Assembly (NCBI GenBank): GCA_003223935.1 | Contig: QHXQ01000066.1 | Coordinates: 1 to 54,606 of the forward strand | From: Acidobacteriota bacterium | GTDB taxonomy: Bacteria; Acidobacteriota; Blastocatellia; Pyrinomonadales; Pyrinomonadaceae | Length of the DNA: 54,606 nt | Direction: 5' to 3' | Part shown: positions 42,009 to 50,686 of the stretch, piece after piece | How positions within the stretch are numbered: position 1 is the stretch's first letter | How the letters are laid out: each line of letters begins with the position of its first letter | Notes under the pieces: generated by a model | Databases searched by the model: none | What the model saw: only the letters and a program-made list of their open reading frames with translations | What the model was told of the DNA's origin: nothing | Translations under genes and position numbers: made by a program

Positions 42009-42070
42009 TGAAGGCAGAATGATGAATGACAGACGATCTGTTCTTAATTCATCATTCTGCCTTCATCATT
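42004..42070. repeat. heptamer palindrome H5 (TGATGAA type)
   Basis: Perfect 24-bp arms at 42004-42027 and 42047-42070 enclose a 19-base loop. The arms read as 7-base units TGATGAA, GGCAGAA, TGATGAA. The core ATGAATGACAGA to TTAATTCAT is shared with H2 and H3. It overlaps the stop of the secreted gene and ends nine bases before the NurA start. Confidence 0.88.
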
Positions 42071-42078
42071 TCTTCTTT

Positions 42079-43326
42079 ATGCTTTACCGCCAACATCTGA
42101 TCTCGGAGTTGCACGCGCGGCGTGAGGCGTTCGTGACGTTTGAGCGAACGTGGAGCGCGGAGGTGCGCGCGTATGCGGGGCGCTTGCGCGCACTCGCCGG
42201 GCAGAGCGCGCAAGCGATCAGAGAGGCGACGCAAGCACAGCAGCAAGCACGCGCGGCGCACAAGCCGAACGCGTTGCCGACCGATGAGCTTGAGCGCGCG
42301 GGCAGTTTCGTCGTGCCGTTCGAGGTGCGTTGGCGTGCGCATGAAGAGGCGCGCAGTTGGGCGCTTGAAGTGTTGGCGGGGCGCGTGACGTGTGCGACGG
42401 ATGGCAGTCAGCTTTTGCCGGGGCGCGAGATCAATCTGCCGGTCGCGGCCGTGCAGGTCGCATCGTTTGAGAATCCGCACACCGCAGACGGGCGCGGTTA
42501 TCGCAAAGAGGCGCACTTTGAACTCGTCACGCCCGATGAGTTGTTGGCCACGGACGGCGGTAAGATCACGGCCGCGGACATCGTGGGCCTGCGCCGCTTC
42601 GCACTTGAGTTGCGCGTGCTCGGGGAATTCATGGAGCGCAAGCGCGGTTGGCAAGCGCGCGGCGAGCACGTGCCTGTCGCGTTGTTTGACGGCACGCTCC
42701 TCATCTCTGCGGCGCAGATTCGCACCGAGAGCAACTTTCCGACGAAGTACATCGAAGCCGTCGCCCGCGCCGTCCGTCTTTCGCGCGACGCGCAAGTGCC
42801 GCTCGTCGGCTTCGTGGATCAATCTTACGCGCGCGACCTCGTCAGCCTGCTCGATGCGCTCAACAAGGATGCGCGGCGCTCGTTGATGGTTTACGATGCG
42901 CAGGTCTTGCACGTGCCGGCGGATACGACCGAAGAAACGAGCGCGCCGTTGCTCGCATCTTGGGGCGACCGCACGATCTTCTGTCACTGTCTGCGCGAAG
43001 GCTTGACCGCAGAGTTCTACGATGGTAACAAGCCGCTCGTCGGCTTCATATACTTGCAGACGACCGGCGAGGGCACGCCCGCGCGCCTCGACATCCCTGC
43101 GTGGATTTACGAGGCGGGCTTGCTCGATGAGGTGGTTGATACGGTGCGCGCCGAGTGCGTCGTCGGCAACGGTTATCCTTACGCACTGGAAACGGCCGAC
43201 GAAGCGGCGTATATTTCTGGCCGCGACCGCGCACAGTTCATGCGCGCCCTGCAAGAGTTTGCCGAACGCGAACAGATGCCCTTCCGCGTCGCGCGCAAAG
43301 CGATCAGCAAAGCGCACCGCCGCTGA
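42079..43326 (+). CDS. nurA: NurA domain nuclease
   Basis: The 415-residue protein has the NurA core: CATDGSQLLPGREINLPVA with the metal aspartate in TDGSQ, VALFDGTLLI with a second aspartate, VPLVGFVDQSY and a late segment TVRAECVVGNGYPYALETAD with the terminal metal-binding region. NurA resects DNA 5' ends with the HerA helicase in archaea and some bacteria. The first 100 residues are helical with many Arg and Gln. ATG 42079 is used; the frame is open back to 42019, but those 20 residues come from palindrome H5. A HAS-barrel gene lies 0.6 kb downstream; no HerA ATPase is in the window. Confidence 0.85.
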   Translation: MLYRQHLISELHARREAFVTFERTWSAEVRAYAGRLRALAGQSAQAIREATQAQQQARAAHKPNALPTDELERAGSFVVPFEVRWRAHEEARSWALEVLAGRVTCATDGSQLLPGREINLPVAAVQVASFENPHTADGRGYRKEAHFELVTPDELLATDGGKITAADIVGLRRFALELRVLGEFMERKRGWQARGEHVPVALFDGTLLISAAQIRTESNFPTKYIEAVARAVRLSRDAQVPLVGFVDQSYARDLVSLLDALNKDARRSLMVYDAQVLHVPADTTEETSAPLLASWGDRTIFCHCLREGLTAEFYDGNKPLVGFIYLQTTGEGTPARLDIPAWIYEAGLLDEVVDTVRAECVVGNGYPYALETADEAAYISGRDRAQFMRALQEFAEREQMPFRVARKAISKAHRR

Positions 43327-43337
43327 CGAGAAATTTT

Positions 43338-43868
43338 ATGAATACATCATGGACAGACGCACCCGCGCTTGCGCCGCACGATGCTGCGCGCGAGCCGCTC
43401 GTCTGTCCGGCTTGCAGCGCACAGGCGCGACGCGCAAACGCGCGCTTCTGTGCGACGTGCGGGCGTGCCCTGCGTGAGCACGACTACTTGCCGGCCGACA
43501 CGCTGCGCTCGTCCTATCATCAACAACACAGACATCCGCCGCTCATGCCGGGGCACGAACCGCATCGCGCGTGCATCAGTCCGCGCACTGCGTTCAAGGC
43601 CCGCGCCAACCGGCCCGCGCCGCAGAACAACGCAACCCAACTCGCGCGCGCCTTCGTCGTCTATTCGCTCGCGCCTTACCTCGGCATCCTGTTCTGTCCC
43701 GGCGCAATCATCTGCGGCGTCATCGGCCTGCTAATGGCCCGCCGCACACACGGGCGCGGCAACCCACGCACCGCCGCCCGCACCATCGCACTCGGCTTCA
43801 TCATCTGCGGCGCGCAAGCTTTTCTCTGGTGGATTCTTTATCTTGTACCGTTGTGGTCGAGACCCTGA
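43338..43868 (+). CDS. zinc-ribbon protein with two transmembrane helices
   Basis: The 176-residue protein has an N-terminal double-CxxC ribbon (CPAC at about 23-26, CATC at 39-42), a long polar His/Arg/Pro linker, and two hydrophobic helices near 108-133 and 148-172 separated by ARRTHGRGNPRTAART. The layout matches DUF4190-type proteins with a zinc-ribbon head. It would sit in the inner membrane with the ribbon inside. It starts 12 bases after nurA with a weak site, so it is probably co-transcribed. Function unknown. Confidence 0.75.
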   Translation: MNTSWTDAPALAPHDAAREPLVCPACSAQARRANARFCATCGRALREHDYLPADTLRSSYHQQHRHPPLMPGHEPHRACISPRTAFKARANRPAPQNNATQLARAFVVYSLAPYLGILFCPGAIICGVIGLLMARRTHGRGNPRTAARTIALGFIICGAQAFLWWILYLVPLWSRP

Positions 43869-43869
43869 A

Positions 43870-43947
43870 CAGTGGTCAGTGGTCGGTGGTCAGTGATCAG
43901 TTAAGAACTGATTTCACTGACCACTGACCACCGACCACTGACCACTG
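43870..43947. repeat. heptamer palindrome H6 (CCACTGA type)
   Basis: The left arm 43870-43896 and right arm 43914-43947 are complementary, made of CCACTGA and CCACCGA units. The right arm is exactly one CCACTGA unit longer. A loop of 17 bases separates them. It ends five bases before the HAS-barrel start codon. Confidence 0.88.
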
Positions 43948-43952
43948 CACTA

Positions 43953-44543
43953 ATGAAAATTGCCAAGATCATCGGCTCGAATTCTCACGTCGAATACATC
44001 GGGCGTGTGATTGACACGTTGGACGCGACGGAAGCGCCGCAGGTGGACGATTACGGGTTCGCGCAGTTTGTGGCGCTGCCTTTGAGCGCGGAGTTGGAAA
44101 TTGTCGGCGTCATCTTCGATACGCAGTTGCTCAATCCTGAGTACGGGCAGTTGGGGCCGCGCCTGTCGCCGCCCGCCGAGTTGTCGGTCTTGAGTCCCGA
44201 CATGTTGCACGAGCAGGGTGTGCTGGTGCGGTTGCTGCTAGTTGGTTGGCGCGAGCACGGGGTTGTGCATCAAGGCGTGCCGCGTCGGGTGCTGCCGGTC
44301 GGACAAGAAGTTTACAGTCTGCCGGACGAAGCGGTGCGCGCGTTTCATCGAGACGAGGCGGGGCGCGTGCAGTTGCATTACTACTCACAGGTCATCGCGC
44401 ACGCGGGCGCGTTTGCCGTGCCGCTCATCGAGGCGATCATCGCGCAGCTTGAAGGGGCTTGCGCGCCGGAGGAGCGGCAGCGTCTGTGCGTGCTGAAAAA
44501 ATCACTTGTCTGGCAACGTACAATCGGCGGTACGCGTCTTTAA
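43953..44543 (+). CDS. stand-alone HAS-barrel protein (HerA N-terminal domain-like)
   Basis: The 196-residue protein starts KIAKIIGSNSHVEYIGRVID and continues YGFAQFVAL and LEIVGVIFDTQLLNPEYG, the beta-barrel pattern of the HAS domain that begins HerA/MlaA-type ATPases and binds NurA. The C-terminal 90 residues are helical (AGAFAVPLIEAIIAQLEGAC). No Walker motif follows, so this is the barrel without the motor. Its place 0.6 kb after nurA supports a functional link. ATG 43953 directly follows palindrome H6; no ribosome site is visible because the repeat occupies that space. Confidence 0.68.
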   Translation: MKIAKIIGSNSHVEYIGRVIDTLDATEAPQVDDYGFAQFVALPLSAELEIVGVIFDTQLLNPEYGQLGPRLSPPAELSVLSPDMLHEQGVLVRLLLVGWREHGVVHQGVPRRVLPVGQEVYSLPDEAVRAFHRDEAGRVQLHYYSQVIAHAGAFAVPLIEAIIAQLEGACAPEERQRLCVLKKSLVWQRTIGGTRL

Positions 44544-44586
44544 GAGCACAGTTCGGAAGTTTTCCGCAGAAGGGATAGCAACACAA

Positions 44587-45171
44587 ATGAATAAATTGAT
44601 CAGGTTATTGCCTGCCGCCGCGTGTGTCTTGTTATTGACGACCGGCCTATTCGCCCAGCGCGCCCGCACGGTGAGCGACCCGCAGAAGCCGGACGCGAAG
44701 ACGCAAGCGACCCCCGCGTCTGCGCCCGCGCCGGAGACGGTCAAAGCGAAATACGAGGGCGGCGTGATCGGTTACTCGAAGAAGCAGACCGGCACGTTGA
44801 AGTTCGACGATGCTAATCACCGCCTTGTGTTTCGTGATAAGTACGCGCGCGAGTATTTCATCGTCCCTTATGGCGCGATCATTGCGCTCTATCCCGAAAC
44901 GCATTCGGTGCAGCCCACGTCCGCGCGTGTTGTCGGTGCTATCCCCTCGCCATATGGCGTGGGCATGCTTTCGATGCTGGTGCGCAAGAAACTGCGCTAC
45001 ATGATCGTCCAATACAATGACCCAGACACGAAGGCGAAGGGCGTGGCGAGTTTCAAGTTGGACGATAAAGATATGCTGCTGTCCGTGATCACCACGCTGG
45101 CGCAAAAGTCTGAACTGACGCAACGCGGCGAAGCTTACGTGCGCATGGACAAGGCCAGCGCCACGCCTTAA
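44587..45171 (+). CDS. secreted beta-rich protein, unknown function
   Basis: The 194-residue protein has a leader (LIRLLPAAACVLLLTTGLFA, then QR), a Pro/Ala linker and a beta domain (KYEGGVIGYSKKQTGTLKF, HRLVFRDKYAREYFIVPYGA, IIALYPETH, KLRYMIVQYNDP) ending in a helix. The strand order recalls a PH/GRAM-like barrel, but that is a guess. ATG 44587 is chosen from the leader; the frame is open to 44506. It is the last plus-strand gene of the NurA neighbourhood. Confidence 0.75.
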   Translation: MNKLIRLLPAAACVLLLTTGLFAQRARTVSDPQKPDAKTQATPASAPAPETVKAKYEGGVIGYSKKQTGTLKFDDANHRLVFRDKYAREYFIVPYGAIIALYPETHSVQPTSARVVGAIPSPYGVGMLSMLVRKKLRYMIVQYNDPDTKAKGVASFKLDDKDMLLSVITTLAQKSELTQRGEAYVRMDKASATP

Positions 45172-45205
45172 AGCAAAAGGGCCGGCCACGAATCATAACG
45201 GCGCA

Positions 45206-45258
45206 AAGGCGCGAAGAAGGAGGTTTGCCTTGCACGGCGTTCACCCTCTTCGCGCCTT
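45206..45258. terminator. hairpin between convergent genes
   Basis: AAGGCGCGAAGAAGG at 45206-45220 pairs with CCCTCTTCGCGCCTT at 45244-45258, with two mismatches. It lies between the convergent secreted protein and K+ channel-like genes and probably stops transcription from both sides. Confidence 0.6.
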
Positions 45259-45331
45259 AATCTTTGTGCAGAAGAACGAAATCGCGTGAGGAGTTCTTTT
45301 CCCGTCCCCTTGTTGCTGATGCGACAAGATA

Positions 45332-46513
45332 TTACTTGCTCGGCACTTCTTTCGGTTGCGCCGTCGCGCGTCGGTCGCGGCCGCAGACGCCCTCAAACAT
45401 CGTCGCCAACCTCTGCGGGTTCGTCTCCCAAGCGCTCGTCTGCCAGTTGTCCACCACATCCTTCGCGTGAATCCAAGGCGGCAGAGGCATCGCTAGAAAT
45501 TCCGCGAGCACGTTGATGTAAGGCTCGTACATGCGGCGCAACTGCGCGAGGCGTTCGTCTGCGTCTGCGCCGTCGCGTAAAGGTACGCGGTCGGCGGCGA
45601 GGCTCGCGCGCAGCCGCGCCAACTCATCGGCGCACAGGCGGTCGGCGAAATCTGTGCGGCGGCGCGGGTCGGCGCTGAAGATTTGCGAGATGTCCACGAC
45701 CGCATGGCGCGCCATCGCAAACGTGAGTTGCGCTTGCCAACCGGGTGCGCTGTCAATGCCGACCATGACGAGGGTGCAGGTGTCTAAGATCGTGGCCAGC
45801 GCCGAGAGCCAAGATTGATTGTCGTGCTGCGAGCGAAAATAACAGAGCACCGGATAAGATAGATGACTCTCCATCAACTCCGCGCCCCAACGCTCCCAAT
45901 CTTTCAACAGTTCGTTGAGCGCCGCCATGTCGTTGTTGCGTCCATGCCGGCGCAGTAGTTCGGAGGCCGTCGGCGGCGTGCCCGCGCGCGCGTCGAGCAG
46001 CGAGATGTTGACCTCGCGCGCCGAAAAACCCTGATAGATGACCGGCAGATAACCGATGATGAGCGCGAGAAAACCGAAGCCGACGCCCGCTTCCACCACG
46101 GCGAGCATGCGCCCCAGACGCATGAGCGGAATGACATCGCCAAAGCCGAGCGTGAAGAAGGTGACGCCGCTCATGTATAGATAAGTGCCGAAGCCGCGTT
46201 GCGCATCGGGCGTTTGCAATTGCGTGCCGAGCGCCCAATGGAGCAGCGCGAAACTGAAGATCAGAGTGATCGCCCACAGGCTCAACAGCGCCAGCAAAGA
46301 GAGCGGCCCATAGACGCTCAACAACGCCTCGCGTCGCTTGCGCGTTTTGATGCTCAGGCAGAACGCGCGCCACGGCCGCCACGTCACGCGGTAGTACAGC
46401 GAAGTCAGACGCACACGTCGCGTCACCCGGCGCGGCAGCACGATAGTCTCGAACGCATCCCAGAGCACGACGACGATCAGCGCGAGACTCAGTAAGACGA
46501 TCAGGACAGACAT
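45332..46513 (-). CDS. potassium channel-like membrane protein
   Basis: The 393-residue protein has helices near 3-20, 70-92 and 130-158 and a pore loop with filter TLGFGD (around residues 120-125, in SGVTFFTLGFGDVIP). This is the Ion_trans_2 pattern, with GFGD in place of GYGD. The remaining 220 residues are a soluble helical domain rich in Arg, Leu and Asp without a recognisable RCK fold. It probably conducts K+ or a similar ion across the inner membrane. The ATG at 46513 lacks a strong site. Confidence 0.82.
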   Translation of the reverse strand: MSVLIVLLSLALIVVVLWDAFETIVLPRRVTRRVRLTSLYYRVTWRPWRAFCLSIKTRKRREALLSVYGPLSLLALLSLWAITLIFSFALLHWALGTQLQTPDAQRGFGTYLYMSGVTFFTLGFGDVIPLMRLGRMLAVVEAGVGFGFLALIIGYLPVIYQGFSAREVNISLLDARAGTPPTASELLRRHGRNNDMAALNELLKDWERWGAELMESHLSYPVLCYFRSQHDNQSWLSALATILDTCTLVMVGIDSAPGWQAQLTFAMARHAVVDISQIFSADPRRRTDFADRLCADELARLRASLAADRVPLRDGADADERLAQLRRMYEPYINVLAEFLAMPLPPWIHAKDVVDNWQTSAWETNPQRLATMFEGVCGRDRRATAQPKEVPSK

Positions 46514-46529
46514 CGTAAACTCCGTTACT

Positions 46530-46722
46530 AGCCCCGTAGAGGCATTTGATAATAGCCCGGCTTCAGGGAGCGTGAATCATAAATTGGTTTGAGTCCCGTA
46601 GGGACGACTGAGATTGGTAAGCACGATTCTCAATCGTCCCTACGGGACTCAACGATTTTCTTCTCGCCTGTTCCCAGCACTGAAGTGCTGAGCTATTGCT
46701 AGCCGTCCCTAAGGGGCGTTAG
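46530..46722. repeat. REP-like palindrome cluster
   Basis: Arms at 46589-46613 and 46628-46652 (TTGAGTCCCGTAGGGACGAC and complement) match with one mismatch. To the left is GATAATAGCCC with CCCCGTAGAGG; to the right is a small hairpin CAGCAC-TGAA-GTGCTG and CCCTAAGGGG. This mix of short imperfect hairpins is typical of REP elements spread by RAYT-type transposases. No transposase is present here. It separates the K+ channel and glucosidase genes, both on the minus strand. Confidence 0.65.
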
Positions 46723-46726
46723 TTAA

Positions 46727-49447
46727 TCAACCACCCGTCTGCAAATGCGCTTCGACGTTGTGGCGCGCAAGGTCGTCGAGGCAGCGGGCGACGAGCGCAG
46801 TCCAGCCGGTCTGATGCGATGCGCCTAAGCCCCGACCCGTCTCGCCGTGAAAGTATTCGTGGAAGAGGACGAGTTCGCGCCAGTGCGGATCGCGGGCGAA
46901 GCGTGCGTCGTCGCCTTGCCAAGGCGCGTGCCCTTTGTCGTCAGGGATGAAGATGCGTGCGAGCCGCCGGTTCAACTCTTGCGCGACTTCGGCGAGCGTC
47001 AACATGCGCCCTGACCCCGTCGGACATTCGACACGGAAGTCGTCGCCGTAGAAATGATGATAACGTTGCAGCGCCTCGATGAGCAGATAGTTGACGGGAA
47101 ACCAGATGGGGCCGCGCCAGTTGGAGTTGCCGCCGAAGTCCACGGTTGAAGAGTCGCCCGGATCATAACGCACCTTGTACTCCATGCCGTCCACGTGTAA
47201 GACGTAAGGCTGATCGAGATGCACGCGCGAGAGCGAGCGCACGCCGTAGGGCGACAGGAATTCATTCTCATCGAGCAGGTAACGCAGCACGCGCGTCAGG
47301 CGCTCGCGCGAAGGCATCGCGAGCAGACGTTGGCGCGTCTGCTTGCCGTCGTGACACGCCTCCATGTAAGAGATATGGCGCGCGAGGTCTTTGCGATTCT
47401 CTAAAAACCAGTTCATGCGTTTTGAGAAACCGGGCAGCCGCTCGATCAACTCGGCGTCTAAAATTTCCACCGCGAACAATGGAATCAAGCCGACCATTGA
47501 GCGGATGCGCAAGGGTATCTCGCGCCCTTCAATCTTGATCTCGTCGTAGTAGAACCCGTCCTCCTCGTCCCACAAACCGTCGGCGCTTTCGCCGATGGCG
47601 TTCATCGCATCAACGATGGCGACGAAGTGCTCGAAGAACTTTGAGGCGATGTCTTCATACTCCGGTTCTTCGACCGCCAACTCAAGCGCGATGGAGAGCA
47701 TCGTGCCGCAGTAGAAGGCCATCCAAGCCGTGCCGTCGGCTTGCTCAAGCGCGCCGCCCGTCGGCAGCGGCTTCGAGCGATCAAAGACGCCGATGTTGTC
47801 GAGGCCGAGAAAACCGCCGGAGAAAATCTGTTTGCCCTCAACGTCTTTGCGATTGACCCACCAAGTGAAATTGACGAGCAGTTTATAAAAAACTCGTTCG
47901 AGAAAGAGCCGGTCGCGCACGCCTGCGGTCGTCGCCATCTTGTAGATGCGCCAACAGGCCCAAGCATGGACGGGCGGATTGGCATCCGAGAAGGCGAACT
48001 CGTAAGCCGGTATCTGCCCGTTCGCGTGCATGTACCACTCGCGCAAAAACATGACGAGTTGATCCTTCGCAAACTCTGGATCGACCATCGCAAAGACGAG
48101 CGTGTGAAACGCTAAATCCCAAGAGGCATACCAAGGATACTCCCAAGTGTCGGGCATCGAGACCACGTCGCGGTTATAAAGCGACAGCCATTCATAGTTG
48201 CGCCCCTTGCTTCGTTCGCGCGGCGGCGGCGGGCACGATGGATCGCCTTCGAGCCAATCGCGCACGATGTAGTGATAAAACTGCTTCGACCACAGCAGAC
48301 TCGCAAACGCTTGTCGCATCGCGCGCGCGCCCGGCTCAGATAAGTTCTCAGGGATGAGCGGCGCATAAAACTCGTCCGCCTCTTTGGTGCGCGTAGCAAA
48401 CGTCTCATTGAAACTAGCGCCGAACATTTCTGTCGGCTGTTCCGCTTCCGAGCAGAGACGCAAGTCCACTTGCACCTCGCCGTTCGCCGGCACATTGAGC
48501 ACGTAATGGACGGCGGCCTTCGTGCCTTCCTGCGCGGGATTAACGGCGTCCGTGCGGCCATGTATGACGTACTCATGAAATGCATCTTTGACGTAGGGCT
48601 GCGGGTTCGAGCCGCCGAACAGACGCGCGCCGTTTGTCTCGTTGTTGGTGAAGAGAAACTGCGGCGCGACTCCATCAGAGCTTGCGTCCGCCGCGAAGTG
48701 GAATGTGCCGAGCGACGAGTCGTGTGTGGCGACGAGCCGGCCCGTCTGCTGATCGAGTTTGATATTCGGGCGCGGCCAATAGCCTTCGCCCGTGCGCCCC
48801 CAAGCCCAAGTGTTGCGATACCAGAGCGTCGGCAGTAGATGAAGCTGGGCCGCTTCGGGGCCGCGATTGGCGACGGTGATGCGGATCAATAGATCGTTCG
48901 GCGTCTGCTTGGCATACTCGGCGAAGACGTCGAAGTAGCGGCCTTCATCGAAGATGCCCGTGTCTTGCAACTCGAACTCCGGTTCGTGCTTGCCGCGCCG
49001 CCGGTTCTCCTCGCACAGTTGCGTGTACGGGTAAGCCGCCTGCGGATACTTGTAGAGCGCTTTCATGTAGGAATGCGTCGGCGTCGAGTCGAGATAGAAA
49101 TAACATTCCTTCACGTCCTCGCCGTGATTGCCTTCGCTATTGGTCAAGCCGAACATGCGCTCCTTCAAGATCGGGTCGCGCCCGTTCCACAGCGCCAAGC
49201 CGAAACAGAGTCGCCCTTCGCGGTCGCAGATGCCGAGCAACCCGTCCTCGCCCCAACGATAGACGCGACTGCGCGCATGATCGTGCGGGAAATATTCCCA
49301 ACACGAACCATATGGCGAATAGTCTTCGCGCACGGTGCCCCATTGCCGCTCGCTCAAGTATGGCCCCCAACGCTTCCAGTTAGCCACGCGCGGCACGTCT
49401 TCAATCAAACGGCGCTGCTCCGCGCCCGTCTCAGTTGTTTGTGTCAT
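46727..49447 (-). CDS. GH63-like glucosidase (MGH1-type)
   Basis: The 906-residue protein is of the GH63/MGH1 clan: WKRWGPYLSERQWGTVREDY at the start, an all-beta N-terminal domain to about 370, then an (alpha/alpha)6 barrel with NYEWLSLYNRDVVSMPDTWE, PWYASWDLAFHTLVFAMVDP and NWRGPIWFPVNYLLIEALQR, and a late acidic HEYFHGETGRGLGASHQTGW. It should hydrolyse an alpha-glucoside, such as a trehalose-like or glucosylglycerate compound. No leader, so it is cytoplasmic. Length and motifs match the family. The nearest minus-strand gene, a K+ channel-like protein, hints at osmolyte turnover, but that is inference. Confidence 0.88.
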   Translation of the reverse strand: MTQTTETGAEQRRLIEDVPRVANWKRWGPYLSERQWGTVREDYSPYGSCWEYFPHDHARSRVYRWGEDGLLGICDREGRLCFGLALWNGRDPILKERMFGLTNSEGNHGEDVKECYFYLDSTPTHSYMKALYKYPQAAYPYTQLCEENRRRGKHEPEFELQDTGIFDEGRYFDVFAEYAKQTPNDLLIRITVANRGPEAAQLHLLPTLWYRNTWAWGRTGEGYWPRPNIKLDQQTGRLVATHDSSLGTFHFAADASSDGVAPQFLFTNNETNGARLFGGSNPQPYVKDAFHEYVIHGRTDAVNPAQEGTKAAVHYVLNVPANGEVQVDLRLCSEAEQPTEMFGASFNETFATRTKEADEFYAPLIPENLSEPGARAMRQAFASLLWSKQFYHYIVRDWLEGDPSCPPPPRERSKGRNYEWLSLYNRDVVSMPDTWEYPWYASWDLAFHTLVFAMVDPEFAKDQLVMFLREWYMHANGQIPAYEFAFSDANPPVHAWACWRIYKMATTAGVRDRLFLERVFYKLLVNFTWWVNRKDVEGKQIFSGGFLGLDNIGVFDRSKPLPTGGALEQADGTAWMAFYCGTMLSIALELAVEEPEYEDIASKFFEHFVAIVDAMNAIGESADGLWDEEDGFYYDEIKIEGREIPLRIRSMVGLIPLFAVEILDAELIERLPGFSKRMNWFLENRKDLARHISYMEACHDGKQTRQRLLAMPSRERLTRVLRYLLDENEFLSPYGVRSLSRVHLDQPYVLHVDGMEYKVRYDPGDSSTVDFGGNSNWRGPIWFPVNYLLIEALQRYHHFYGDDFRVECPTGSGRMLTLAEVAQELNRRLARIFIPDDKGHAPWQGDDARFARDPHWRELVLFHEYFHGETGRGLGASHQTGWTALVARCLDDLARHNVEAHLQTGG

Positions 49448-49514
49448 AAGTTTTCAAACGAAGCGCACCGTGCGCGCGGACTGCCGCGTAAGCGGCAAGT
49501 TGAATTGAGCATGG

Positions 49515-49642
49515 CGTTTCAACGCCGGGAAAGACGATGCGACCTTGACACCGCGTCGCGTCAGCGACGATTGAGAACATAATTCATCCGTCGCTGACGC
49601 GACGCGATTCGTATTCCTCTATCCTTCCCCGGCGTTGAAACG
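49515..49642. repeat. nested REP-like palindrome
   Basis: Outer arms CGTTTCAACGCCGGG (49515-49529) and complement (49628-49642) enclose an inner pair CGCGTCGCGTCAGCGACG (49552-49569) and complement (49589-49606), both perfect. Each outer arm is itself palindromic (GGCGTTTCAACGCC). It lies upstream of the glucosidase gene and downstream of the SDR gene. Confidence 0.8.
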
Positions 49643-49691
49643 CCGGGCTAAGGCCACTGCGCCGCTCGCGCGGCGGATGTGCATACAGGCT

Positions 49692-50588
49692 TCAATCAAC
49701 TTGCCCTTGTTCGTTACTCGTCACTTGTCGCTGCGTCTGTCCCTTGAACTGCTGCGCGTGCTCGCGCGCGAATGCGGCGAAGGTCGTCGGCTCTTGGCCG
49801 GCCACTTCGCGCACGACGTTTGTGACTTCCGAGCCGACGCCAGTCGCCAGCTTCTCGTAGAGATCAATGATCGCTTCGACCAACCACGCCGGCAAATTCA
49901 TCTGCGTCAGTGCCTGCCGGTATTGCTCGAACGTGATCGGCACGTAATTAACTTCGCGGCCGGTCGCGTCTGCGATCTGCGCGGCGATCTCCGTGAAGGT
50001 CAAAGACTCCGGCCCTGTGATCTCGTAAGTCCGCCCTGCGTGCCCGTCCTCGGTCAAAGTCTTAACGGCGACGGCGGCGATGTCGCGCGTGTCCACCGGC
50101 GCTTGCCGCGCGTCGCCCATCGGTAGATAGATCGTCTGCTGCCCGCCCCAAGTGTTCAGTAGTTCCTGCATGAAGAGGGCCGGGCGCAAGATCGTGTAGG
50201 CGAGACCCGAAGCCTTGAGTTGTTCTTCGCCTAGCCCGTGCCACCGCGCGAAGCCTTCGGCTGCGCTTGCATCAGCGCCGACGGCCGAGAATTTAACGAC
50301 GTGCGGCGTCGCAGCACGCACCGCCGCCGCGATGAAGTTTGCTTGCTCCGCAACCGAACTCGGCGCGGGCGCGGGCAACAACAACGCGCGCTCGATGCCT
50401 TTGAACGCCGCGTCCAAAGTCTCCGGCTGACCCAAGTCGCCTTGCACGACTTCGACGCCCGGCAACTCTCCGAGCCAAACGGCCTTCGTCGGGTCGCGCA
50501 CAAGCGCACGCACTTGCGCGCCCGCCTGCGAAAGTTGTTTGACGATCTCGCGCCCGCTTTTGCCGGTCGCGCCTGTGGCAAGAATCAT
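49692..50588 (-). CDS. NmrA-type SDR (NAD(P)-binding quinone reductase-like)
   Basis: The 298-residue atypical SDR has the NAD(P) loop GATGKSGRE at residues 5-13, RALVRDP, VEVVQGDL, HVVKFSAVGAD and ILRPALFMQEL, as in the NmrA/QorB group. It lacks the YxxxK catalytic pair of classical SDRs, so it may be a sensor or a quinone reductase. No leader. It is preceded by the palindrome 50687-50778. The C-terminal 60 residues are helical with a Gln-rich end. Confidence 0.85.
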   Translation of the reverse strand: MILATGATGKSGREIVKQLSQAGAQVRALVRDPTKAVWLGELPGVEVVQGDLGQPETLDAAFKGIERALLLPAPAPSSVAEQANFIAAAVRAATPHVVKFSAVGADASAAEGFARWHGLGEEQLKASGLAYTILRPALFMQELLNTWGGQQTIYLPMGDARQAPVDTRDIAAVAVKTLTEDGHAGRTYEITGPESLTFTEIAAQIADATGREVNYVPITFEQYRQALTQMNLPAWLVEAIIDLYEKLATGVGSEVTNVVREVAGQEPTTFAAFAREHAQQFKGQTQRQVTSNEQGQVD

Positions 50589-50686
50589 AATATGCCTTTG
50601 TTCGTTGGCTGAAAGTTTTTACTTGGCTTGGCTTTGCACAAGAAATAGGATTGCCACAATAAGTAACGGGGCGTCAAAAAAAGTCC

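Noticed and set aside
42019..42078. Upstream start for NurA
   Set aside because: The added residues are encoded by palindrome H5 and have no counterpart in NurA proteins.
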